Positions 15,567 to 22,534 of a stretch of DNA of 56,272 bases are shown one piece after another. How positions within the stretch are numbered: the first letter of the stretch is position 1; the number at the start of each line of letters is the position of its first letter. The translations under genes were made by a program, and so were the position numbers. This DNA comes from Halolactibacillus miurensis (GTDB taxonomy: Bacteria > Bacillota > Bacilli > Bacillales > Amphibacillaceae), in assembly GCF_900116255.1 (NCBI RefSeq), contig NZ_FPAI01000020.1, positions 1-56,272 of the forward strand, in the 5' to 3' direction. Under the pieces are notes generated by a model. That model did not search any database. It saw nothing but the letters and a program-made list of their open reading frames with translations, and was not told the DNA's origin.

Positions 15567-16661
15567 ATGTTTCATTTAGCCATTAAAGATATGCGCTTTT
15601 CTAAAGTTAAGTACGGTTTAATTGCGTTAATCTTATTTTTAATTGCCTCACTCGTTTTAGTTGTAAGTGGATTAGCTAGAGGGTTATCTGACCAAAACAT
15701 CGCCATGTTAGTAGAGTCAGAAGGAACAGAGTTTTATGTGAGTGCAGACAGTGAAAATGAATTAGATCAGTCAGGCTTTCTTATTGAAGACTTACTGGAA
15801 GAGGTGCCAACTGAAGAAGGTTGGCAACCACTTATTACACATCCAGTTCGTTTCGTTCATGATGGTAAAGAAGATGAGAAGCTAGGAGCTACGATGATTC
15901 CGGTAGATACAAACTCAAAACTTTACCCAGGGGTGATAGAGGGAGAAGCATTAACGAATGATGAAGACTTGACGATCATTGTTGACCAAACCATGCAAGC
16001 AGATGGTGTGGAATTAAACGATACACTTTATGATGAAGAAACAGATCTAACCTTTACCGTTGTTGGTTTTACGGAAGATCAGACGTATCGTCATACACCT
16101 GTTGTCTATGTTTCAGAAGCGGCATTTTACGCGGAAGAAATCAGCCCTAATCGGGTGGCCAATACTGTCGTTATATTTGAAGATAACGATGCTCTTAAAG
16201 CTTCGATTGACAACGTATTATCAGAAGGTGTCTGGGTAGATAAGACAGAGGTTATTGATGCGGTGCCTGGACACTCTTCAGAACAGATGTCATTAAATAT
16301 GATGATTTTCTTCCTGATTGTCATATCTGTCTTTGTTTTAGCCGCTTTTTTCTACATCATTACTATTCAGAAGTTAAAACAGTTTGGTATCTTAAAAGCG
16401 ATTGGAGCAAAGAATCAGTTCCTGATTGGTTCAACGTTGATGCAAGTTGTTATTCTGTCTCTGTTTAGTTTAGCATTAGCTGTGTTATTTACGTATGGGG
16501 TAACGTTTATACTACCAGAAGGCATGCCGTTTGATTTTAATATCACGACTATTTCTTTATACAGCTTATCAATGTTTTTAGTTTCAATATTGGGAGCACT
16601 ATTATCTAGCCGTCGGATTGTAAAAGTTGATCCGCAACAAGCGATGGGAGGAGCTGAATAA
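15567..16661 (+). CDS. hrtB: ABC transporter permease, HrtB-like (heme/toxic compound efflux)
   Basis: The 364-residue MacB/FtsX-type permease has a first helix at about 16-36, a 200-residue extracytoplasmic domain and three C-terminal helices (about 245-268, 287-310 and 330-350). The opening, LAIKDMRF followed by VSGLARGLSDQNIAM, closely resembles HrtB of staphylococci and lactic bacteria, which extracts heme from the membrane. GAKNQFLIG is the cytoplasmic loop contacting the ATPase. The ribosome site is GAGGGGG and the stop overlaps the ATPase start by one base. No HssR-type repeat is seen upstream. Heme as substrate is inferred from sequence resemblance. Confidence 0.8.
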   Translation: MFHLAIKDMRFSKVKYGLIALILFLIASLVLVVSGLARGLSDQNIAMLVESEGTEFYVSADSENELDQSGFLIEDLLEEVPTEEGWQPLITHPVRFVHDGKEDEKLGATMIPVDTNSKLYPGVIEGEALTNDEDLTIIVDQTMQADGVELNDTLYDEETDLTFTVVGFTEDQTYRHTPVVYVSEAAFYAEEISPNRVANTVVIFEDNDALKASIDNVLSEGVWVDKTEVIDAVPGHSSEQMSLNMMIFFLIVISVFVLAAFFYIITIQKLKQFGILKAIGAKNQFLIGSTLMQVVILSLFSLALAVLFTYGVTFILPEGMPFDFNITTISLYSLSMFLVSILGALLSSRRIVKVDPQQAMGGAE

Positions 16662-17341
16662 TGACATTACCATTAGAAGTTAAACAGATTAATAAACGCT
16701 TTAAAGATGGTGAGACGTATATCGATGTATTACAAAATATTGATTTCTCCATTAAGAAAGGTGAATTTGTAGCGATTGTCGGTCCTTCAGGTTCTGGTAA
16801 AAGTACACTCCTTTCGATTATTGGGGCACTCCTTACAACGGATGATGGGGATGTATTGATAAACGGTAAAACCGTTAAAAACTTAGATGAAGGCCAAAGA
16901 AGTGATGTCAGACTGAATGATATCGGATTTATCTTTCAGACAGCGGAACTATTACCATATCTTCATGCTGAAGATCAATTAGACTTAGTCGCAAAGTTAA
17001 ATAAAATGGATAAAAAACAACGAAAAGCGCGCGCAAAAGCACTCCTTACGGATGTAGGGTTAGAAAAAAGGCGCAAACATTATCCCCATCAATTATCTGG
17101 TGGAGAAAAACAGCGGGTAGCCGTCGCAAGAGCCTTTATGAATGATCCGGCTCTCATCCTTGCGGATGAACCAACAGCGAGTCTTGATGAATCCCGTAGT
17201 CATGAAATTGTTTCACTTATTAAACAAGAAGTAAAAGCAAAAAGTAAAGCAGCGATTATGGTGACACACGATGAAAGTTTACTCACCTACTGTGACCGGG
17301 TCTTTCGCATGAAAGACCATCACCTAATTGAAGATAAGTAA
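16661..17341 (+). CDS. hrtA: ABC transporter ATPase, HrtA-like
   Basis: The 226-residue ATP-binding subunit has Walker A GPSGSGKST, a Q-loop (IGFIFQTAELLPYL), signature LSGGEKQRVAVARAF, Walker B LILADEPTASLDE and switch His in VTHDE. These match the LolD/MacB-like class, and the order DVRLNDIGFIFQ resembles HrtA of staphylococci. It energises the permease encoded immediately upstream, with which it overlaps (TAATGA). Together they should form an HrtBA-type efflux pump. A terminator follows. Confidence 0.88.
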   Translation: MTLPLEVKQINKRFKDGETYIDVLQNIDFSIKKGEFVAIVGPSGSGKSTLLSIIGALLTTDDGDVLINGKTVKNLDEGQRSDVRLNDIGFIFQTAELLPYLHAEDQLDLVAKLNKMDKKQRKARAKALLTDVGLEKRRKHYPHQLSGGEKQRVAVARAFMNDPALILADEPTASLDESRSHEIVSLIKQEVKAKSKAAIMVTHDESLLTYCDRVFRMKDHHLIEDK

Positions 17342-17349
17342 GACAAACG

Positions 17350-17379
17350 GATGAGGGCTATGCTCTCATCTTTTCTTTT
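17350..17379 (+). terminator. Terminator after the ABC genes
   Basis: GATGAGGGC pairs with GCTCTCATC (one G-U) around TAT and is followed by a T-rich tract. Confidence 0.85.
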
Positions 17380-17405
17380 CGTATCATTTTGTTATTATGA
17401 GTTAT

Positions 17406-17432
17406 TTAAGATTTCCAAACGATTGTCGATAT
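17406..17432 (+). promoter_or_regulatory. Sigma-D-like flagellar promoter
   Basis: TTAA (17406-17409), a 15-base spacer and GTCGATAT (17425-17432) match the sigma-D consensus TAAA-N14/15-GCCGATAT with few changes. The element is about 100 bases upstream of flaG. Confidence 0.6.
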
Positions 17433-17531
17433 AATGGTAGAGAAGCGTTCGTGTAGTTAAATGAGTTAAGGATGTATAGAAAAATCTGCATACATATGTA
17501 TGACAGCTAATAAAAAGGAGTTGACATATCA

Positions 17532-17909
17532 ATGGAAGTCAGTCGATTACAATCGAATCATCCACATACTGTTCAACCTAACGAAAATCATCAAACACGT
17601 CATGTTGAACAATCATTTGTGATTGAGACAAGTACACATCAAGAGACAGCTAAACAGACAAAACATAAAGAACAGAAACCTTTAGAAAGAGCTGAAATGG
17701 AAAGCATGGTTGAAGGTATGAATAAGTTCTTAGAACCTTCAAACACAACGATTCAGTTTGAATTACATGATAAATTAGATCGCTATTACGTCAAATTAGT
17801 TGATAGAGAAACAAAAGAACTTGTACGAGAAATTCCACCAGAAAAAATGCTTGATATGTACGCGCAAATGGCAGAGTTTATGGGTTTTCTTGTCGATGAA
17901 AAAATATAA
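17532..17909 (+). CDS. flaG: Flagellar protein FlaG
   Basis: The 125-residue protein has a polar, Gln/His/Thr-rich N-terminal half. A conserved FlaG core (about 70-123) includes FELHDKLDRYYVKLVDRETKELVREIPPEK in pieces and ends LDMYAQMAEFMGFLVDE. FlaG influences filament length in other bacteria. It is the first gene of the flaG-fliD-fliS-fliT operon, behind a sigma-D-like promoter, and AAAAGGAG precedes it. This is the standard Bacillus arrangement, although the csrA/hag genes usually found before it are missing from this window. Confidence 0.92.
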   Translation: MEVSRLQSNHPHTVQPNENHQTRHVEQSFVIETSTHQETAKQTKHKEQKPLERAEMESMVEGMNKFLEPSNTTIQFELHDKLDRYYVKLVDRETKELVREIPPEKMLDMYAQMAEFMGFLVDEKI

Positions 17910-17923
17910 GAGAAGGTGATTTT

Positions 17924-19465
17924 ATGCGTATTTCAGGATTCGCATCAGGTATGGATATAGACCAAATGGTCAAAGATTTAATGAGTGCAGAGCGGATACC
18001 ACTTAACCGTGTAGAAGCAGATAAAACACGTCTTGAGTGGACACGAGATTCTTATCGGGATTTTAACGTAAAACTTAAAGAATTAGATGATGCATTATTA
18101 AAGATGCGTTTATCTAGTTCGTTAATGTCAAAACAAACATCAACATCAAATAATGCGGTAACGGCAACGGCAGCATCGAGTGCATCTAATGGTAGCTATA
18201 AAATGGAAGTAACAGAACTCGCGACATCAGCAATTAATGTCAGTCAAAATACTTTATCAGCTGAAGGTAAAGAGATTGATGCTTTTGCGACGATTAAATC
18301 ACAAATCGCCGATGGGGAATTTGGTAATTCAGCTCTAGCAGCTTTTATCGAAAATGGTGAAGATCCAGTCATTAGTTTTAAAACCGCTAAGCAAGAAGAA
18401 AATTTCGAATACAAAGTAACAGATGACACGACACTCGAAAGTCTATTAACAAAAATCACGAATGATGACAACGGTGTACGTGCATTTTATGATGTGGGCC
18501 AAGATAAGATAATTTTAGAGAGTGTAGAGGCCGGGAATCATCAAGAAGGTGCCGAAATACAGTTTGAAGATACTTCATTTATGGCACAATTATTTGATAT
18601 GCGATCCAGTAATACTGATCCGGCATACGCTGGTGAACAAGGAGGCACCGACGCCACCTTCAAATACAACGGTGTTGAATTAACATCTAAAACGAACCAA
18701 ACGACATTGAATGGCATTACCTTTACCTTTAACAATGTCACTAATGATACGCCAGCTTATGTGAATATTAGTGATGATACAGATACGGCGTTTGATAATA
18801 TTGTTAAGTTTGTTGATCAATATAATTCTTTAGTGGATGAAATCACTAGTAAGACACGTGAAGAACGTTACAAAGATTACGACCCACTGACTGCTGAAGA
18901 AATGGAATCAATGAGTGAGCGTGAGATTGAGTTATGGGAAGAAAAAGCACGTAGTGGTTTACTAAAAAGTGATCGGATTTTAATGGATGGGTTATCAAGT
19001 ATGCGCCAAGCGTGGACAGGGTCTGTTGACTCTGAAGGTAGCTTTAAACACTTATCATCTATTGGTATTAGCACAACCCGTAATTATATGGACGGTGGTA
19101 AATTAGAGATTGATGAAGATAAATTACGAGCGGCCCTAAGAGATGATCCAACGTCAGTCGATCAACTCTTTACAAATAGTAGTGATGGAGCTGATCGTGG
19201 AATCTTTAATAAGTTAAATGATGCGATTGACCAAACAGCGAATCGAATCAATGATAAAGCTGGTCGCTCGACGAGCCAGATTCAACAATATGCCCTTGGT
19301 CGTGAGTTACAAAATATGAACACACGAATTGATAACTTCAATCGTCGTCTTGTTCAAGTAGAAGATCGTTACTGGAGTCAGTTTACCGCGATGGAAAAAG
19401 CCATTCAAAAAATGAATGAGCAATCAAACTTCTTGTACTCACAAATGTCGGGTGGACAACAGTAA
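17924..19465 (+). CDS. fliD: Flagellar filament cap protein FliD (HAP2)
   Basis: The 513-residue protein starts MRISGFASGMDIDQMVKDLM, the FliD N-terminal signature. FliD_N spans about 10-110 and FliD_C about 240-495 with the typical C-terminal coiled stretch (NFNRRLVQVEDRYWSQFTAM). It caps the growing filament and assists flagellin assembly; it is exported by the flagellar type III system with FliT as chaperone. It lies 14 bases after flaG with GAGAAGGTGA as ribosome site. Its length is normal for Bacillaceae. Confidence 0.96.
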   Translation: MRISGFASGMDIDQMVKDLMSAERIPLNRVEADKTRLEWTRDSYRDFNVKLKELDDALLKMRLSSSLMSKQTSTSNNAVTATAASSASNGSYKMEVTELATSAINVSQNTLSAEGKEIDAFATIKSQIADGEFGNSALAAFIENGEDPVISFKTAKQEENFEYKVTDDTTLESLLTKITNDDNGVRAFYDVGQDKIILESVEAGNHQEGAEIQFEDTSFMAQLFDMRSSNTDPAYAGEQGGTDATFKYNGVELTSKTNQTTLNGITFTFNNVTNDTPAYVNISDDTDTAFDNIVKFVDQYNSLVDEITSKTREERYKDYDPLTAEEMESMSEREIELWEEKARSGLLKSDRILMDGLSSMRQAWTGSVDSEGSFKHLSSIGISTTRNYMDGGKLEIDEDKLRAALRDDPTSVDQLFTNSSDGADRGIFNKLNDAIDQTANRINDKAGRSTSQIQQYALGRELQNMNTRIDNFNRRLVQVEDRYWSQFTAMEKAIQKMNEQSNFLYSQMSGGQQ

Positions 19466-19501
19466 GTTAAAGGTTTTAAATAGAGAGGATGTCATAATTA
19501 T

Positions 19502-19897
19502 ATGATGCAGCAACATCAAGCCTACAAAACAAACGCGGTAAATACCGCAACACCACAAGAATTAACGCTCATGTTATATAACGGGTGTTTAAAGTTTATG
19601 AAGCAGGCGAAAAAAGCGATGGAAGAAAAAGATATTCCTGCGAAAAACAACTATATTCAACGGGCACAAGATATTATTAGCGAGTTGATTATTACACTTG
19701 ATCATAATGCGCCAATCGCAAAAGATATCTTACCACTATACGAGTTTATTAATCGTCGTTTAATTGATGCGAATATTAAAAATGATCCTGAGATATTAAT
19801 GGAGGCTTATGCTTTAGTGGAAGAGTTCAGAAATACTTGGAAAGAAGTTATGAAACAAGCTAAAACGATGCAGTACTCACAAGGTGCAAAAGCATAA
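19502..19897 (+). CDS. fliS: Flagellin chaperone FliS
   Basis: The 131-residue helical protein has AYKTNAVNTATPQELTLMLYNG, the FliS signature. It binds the flagellin C-terminus and prevents premature polymerisation. Two adjacent ATG codons (19502 and 19505) follow GAGAGGATG. Its stop overlaps the start of the next gene (TAATG), so the two are coupled. Confidence 0.95.
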   Translation: MMQQHQAYKTNAVNTATPQELTLMLYNGCLKFMKQAKKAMEEKDIPAKNNYIQRAQDIISELIITLDHNAPIAKDILPLYEFINRRLIDANIKNDPEILMEAYALVEEFRNTWKEVMKQAKTMQYSQGAKA

Positions 19898-20250
19898 TGT
19901 CGAGATTAGATGAACTTGAACAATTCACTAAGACGTTTAAAGAAAAGTTAGAAGAGCAGTCCAAGAAGAAGAATAAAGAAGATTTAATTCACCTTGTAAA
20001 TAAGCATTTAGATGAGCGTCAGTTACTTATAGATCAATTATCAAGTCCTTATTTAGATAAAGAAAAACAGCAGCTATTACGCATTTTAAATCATGATAAA
20101 GAGATGCAAGAGGTGCTAAATCATGTGTTTCAGTCGATTAAAAATGACATGCGTCAAGCTAAGAAACAAAAAACATCTAATCAACAATATTTAAACCCTT
20201 ATCAAAATGTGGCTACGGTTGATGGTACCTATTGGGATAAGAAAAAATAG
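19897..20250 (+). CDS. fliT: FliT-like flagellar export chaperone
   Basis: This 117-residue, highly charged helical protein sits directly after fliS, where B. subtilis has fliT. It has no diagnostic motif; the assignment rests on size, helical content (LLIDQLSSPYLDKEKQQLL) and position. FliT binds FliD before export. The C-terminus is polar (NPYQNVATVDGTYWDKKK) and possibly disordered. Confidence 0.75.
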   Translation: MSRLDELEQFTKTFKEKLEEQSKKKNKEDLIHLVNKHLDERQLLIDQLSSPYLDKEKQQLLRILNHDKEMQEVLNHVFQSIKNDMRQAKKQKTSNQQYLNPYQNVATVDGTYWDKKK

Positions 20251-20273
20251 TTGGAAATATTTGATAATTTAAG

Positions 20274-20307
20274 CCTTGTCTAGTTATAAATTGGACAAGG
20301 TTTTTTT
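20274..20307 (+). terminator. Terminator of the flagellar operon
   Basis: CCTTGTC (20274-20280) pairs with GACAAGG (20294-20300), followed by seven T residues. Confidence 0.9.
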
Positions 20308-20407
20308 ATTCGGTTAATTATGGATAAAAATGTAATGTCATGAAAGTGAAGAGATATAAGGGTTTCTGAAAGTATTTTAAAAACTTTAAAAAACTTTTAC
20401 ATTTCAT

Positions 20408-20433
20408 GTTTATAAAATTTTGGACAGGGGTAT
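20408..20433 (+). promoter_or_regulatory. Sigma-B-like promoter of hpf
   Basis: GTTTAT (20408-20413), 14 bases and GGGTAT (20428-20433) match the sigma-B consensus GTTTAA-N12-15-GGGTAT in 11 of 12 positions. It lies 35 bases before the hpf start. The homologous gene in B. subtilis (yvyD) is known to use sigma-B and sigma-H. Confidence 0.65.
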
Positions 20434-20468
20434 TTATGAAGTATAGATATAGAAAGGAGGACACTTAC

Positions 20469-21029
20469 ATGAAATACAACATTCGAGGAGAAAATATTGA
20501 GGTGACTGGCGCAATAAAAACTTACATCGAGAAAAAGATTAGTAAATTAGAACGCTATTTCGAAACACCTCCAACATCAGATGTGAATGTCAATTTAAGT
20601 GTCTATAATGACGAACAAGAGATTGAGGTTACCATTCCAATGCCAAACCTGTTACTAAGAGCAGAGGAAAAGAACACCGACTTATATGCGGCGATTGATT
20701 TAGTTGTAGATAAGTTAGAGCGTCAAATCCGTAAATACAAAACTAAAATCAACAGAAAAACGCGTGCTAAAGGTGCACCTAAACATATCTTTGCTGAGAT
20801 GGAAAAAGATTTGTTAGCAAGTGAACTTGAAGAGTATGATGATGAAGAAGGCGTTGAAATCGTTCGTACGAAGCGATTTGATCTTAAACCAATGGATTCT
20901 GAAGAAGCTGTTTTACAAATGGATATGTTAGGACACAGTTTCTACGTATTCACTAACGCTGAATCAGGAGACACAAACGTTGTGTATCGTCGTCACGATG
21001 GTCGCTACGGCTTAATTGAACCAAATTAA
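20469..21029 (+). CDS. hpf: Long-form ribosome hibernation-promoting factor
   Basis: The 186-residue protein has an S30AE N-terminal domain (about 1-100, MKYNIRGENIEVTGAIKTYIEKK in pieces) that binds the decoding region of the 30S subunit. A linker and a C-terminal dimerisation domain (about 125-186, IVRTKRFDLKPMDSEEAVLQM in pieces, ending DGRYGLIEP) bring two 70S particles together into 100S dimers. I start at the ATG at 20469 after AAAGGAGG; the longer frame from 20406 has no family support. The gene lies after the flagellar operon as in B. subtilis, but secA, normally next, is 30 kb away here. Confidence 0.95.
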   Translation: MKYNIRGENIEVTGAIKTYIEKKISKLERYFETPPTSDVNVNLSVYNDEQEIEVTIPMPNLLLRAEEKNTDLYAAIDLVVDKLERQIRKYKTKINRKTRAKGAPKHIFAEMEKDLLASELEEYDDEEGVEIVRTKRFDLKPMDSEEAVLQMDMLGHSFYVFTNAESGDTNVVYRRHDGRYGLIEPN

Positions 21030-21057
21030 AACAGTTAAATTAAAACGTATATAAACG

Positions 21058-21091
21058 AAAGAGACGGTCTATTGTTGACTGTCTCTTTTTT
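21058..21091 (+). terminator. Terminator after hpf
   Basis: GAGACGGTC (21061-21069) pairs with GACTGTCTC (21077-21085) and is followed by six T residues. Confidence 0.9.
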
Positions 21092-21104
21092 GATTCTTAT
21101 ATTG

Positions 21105-21134
21105 ATTCTTTGTCAAATGGTATTGACAAAGAAT
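21105..21134. terminator. Perfect 12-bp hairpin near the ROK gene 3' end
   Basis: ATTCTTTGTCAA (21105-21116) pairs exactly with TTGACAAAGAAT (21123-21134) around a 6-base loop. It lies 14 bases past the minus-strand ROK stop. No T-run follows on that strand, so a terminator role is likely only by position. Confidence 0.5.
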
Positions 21135-21147
21135 ATGCCACCTATCA

Positions 21148-22329
21148 TTACTCTTCCGTTTGTTTGATAGAAAGCAAGAAGTTTTCAATGGTAAAAGAAG
21201 CCATGCCTTTAATTGTTGATAAGTGATTCGGTGAAGTAAAGTCAACGGTCACTTTTTTAGAATGAAACCCAATCGCATGAGAATAGACGTATGCTTGAAT
21301 ATCTTCTTTAATCCATGGTTGGAGCTTGCTCAATTGATTACCAATTAAGATTTGTTCAGGATTAAATAAATTAATCATCGTCGTAATACCAATCGCGATA
21401 TACTCACCTATCTCTTTAAATAAAGCAATAACGGCTTCATTATTCTCAGTAGCTTTTTGAATCAGTAAATCCACAGAGGCTTCTTCATTTCCGGTGACAA
21501 GTCCTCGCTTAATCGCTTGTTCTAATAGAGCTTGTTCTGAGGCGTAGCGCTCAAAACAACCAGCATTGCCACAACGACAATTTATCCCGTCTTTAACAAT
21601 AGTAATGTGCCCCATTTCACCGGCGAAACCGTTCAAACCGGTATAAAGTTTTTGATCAAGCACCATACCCATACCAATCCCCATCCCTACACTTAAATAC
21701 AGCATATGTTTTGGTGGTGTTTTAAAGCCGAAGCGCATCTCACCGTAAGCGGCTGCATTTGCTTCGTTCTCAACAATGACGGGAACATCAAAAACATCAT
21801 TCAATGCTTGTTTTAACTGAATATTTTTCCAATTTAAATTCGGTGCTAAAAGGATCTCGCCCTCATGATTAACGACGCCTGGTACACCCATGCCAATACC
21901 GACAAGTCCGTACGGACTTTTTTTCATTTCTTTCATCAGTGTATGAATGGTTGATACAATGTGCTCAAACACTGTATCAAATTGACGTTCATGCATTTTA
22001 GCATGTTTTTTTACCATAATCTCACCATTCAAATCGGTAAGTGCAGCATCGATATAACCGACACCCAAATCTAAGGCGATTGTATATCCAGCTGCCTGAT
22101 TAAATAACAACATGACTGGACGCCGTCCACCACTTGATTCACCAGGACCTGACTCCATGACAAAATGCTCATCAATTAATTCACTTACTAAGGATGAGAC
22201 CGTCCCCTTATTTAAGCCTGTTACTTGAGCTACCTTTGCGCGTGAAATAGGCGTATGTTCAATGATCGTTTTTAATACTAACGCTTTATTTTCTTGTTTG
22301 ACAATATATTGATTCCACGTTCGACTCAT
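21148..22329 (-). CDS. ROK-family transcriptional repressor (XylR/NagC type)
   Basis: The protein of about 393 residues has an N-terminal winged helix (about 15-65; ISRAKVAQVTGLNKGTVSSLV is the recognition region, quoted across two helices). A ROK sugar-kinase-like domain follows with ALDLGVGYIDAALTD, GMGVPGVV and the zinc motif GHITI...CRCGNAGCFERYAS. Such repressors release DNA when they bind a sugar. It diverges from the GH3 gene, and an inverted repeat overlaps the GH3 -35, so it probably controls the glycoside operon. I prefer ATG 22329 over the GTG at 22338 because GAGAGTGAG then has normal spacing. Confidence 0.9.
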   Translation of the reverse strand: MSRTWNQYIVKQENKALVLKTIIEHTPISRAKVAQVTGLNKGTVSSLVSELIDEHFVMESGPGESSGGRRPVMLLFNQAAGYTIALDLGVGYIDAALTDLNGEIMVKKHAKMHERQFDTVFEHIVSTIHTLMKEMKKSPYGLVGIGMGVPGVVNHEGEILLAPNLNWKNIQLKQALNDVFDVPVIVENEANAAAYGEMRFGFKTPPKHMLYLSVGMGIGMGMVLDQKLYTGLNGFAGEMGHITIVKDGINCRCGNAGCFERYASEQALLEQAIKRGLVTGNEEASVDLLIQKATENNEAVIALFKEIGEYIAIGITTMINLFNPEQILIGNQLSKLQPWIKEDIQAYVYSHAIGFHSKKVTVDFTSPNHLSTIKGMASFTIENFLLSIKQTEE

Positions 22330-22405
22330 ATTAGACACTCACTCTCTATTTTGAAAAATTTATTCTTTCTTAACTGTACCATATAAGGTTATTTGGTGCA
22401 TTAAC

Positions 22406-22426
22406 TTTGTCCAACATATAGACAAA
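22406..22426 (+). promoter_or_regulatory. Candidate ROK operator
   Basis: TTTGTC (22406-22411) and GACAAA (22421-22426) form an inverted repeat with a 9-base interval in the ROK/GH3 intergenic region. The right arm overlaps the GH3 promoter -35. The spacing suits a dimeric ROK repressor. Confidence 0.45.
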
Positions 22427-22447
22427 CAAAAAGATGGTTGGTATAAT
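22419..22447 (+). promoter_or_regulatory. Promoter of the GH3-GH95-YesMN operon
   Basis: TAGACA (22419-22424), a 17-base spacer and TATAAT (22442-22447), a good sigma-A promoter overlapping the candidate operator. Confidence 0.6.
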
Positions 22448-22534
22448 TTGAAGTACCTACAATTAACCTACGAATAACTTTATATTCCTCCTAAAATGTA
22501 ACCGTTGTCAAATCATGATAAAGGAGGCATTCTT

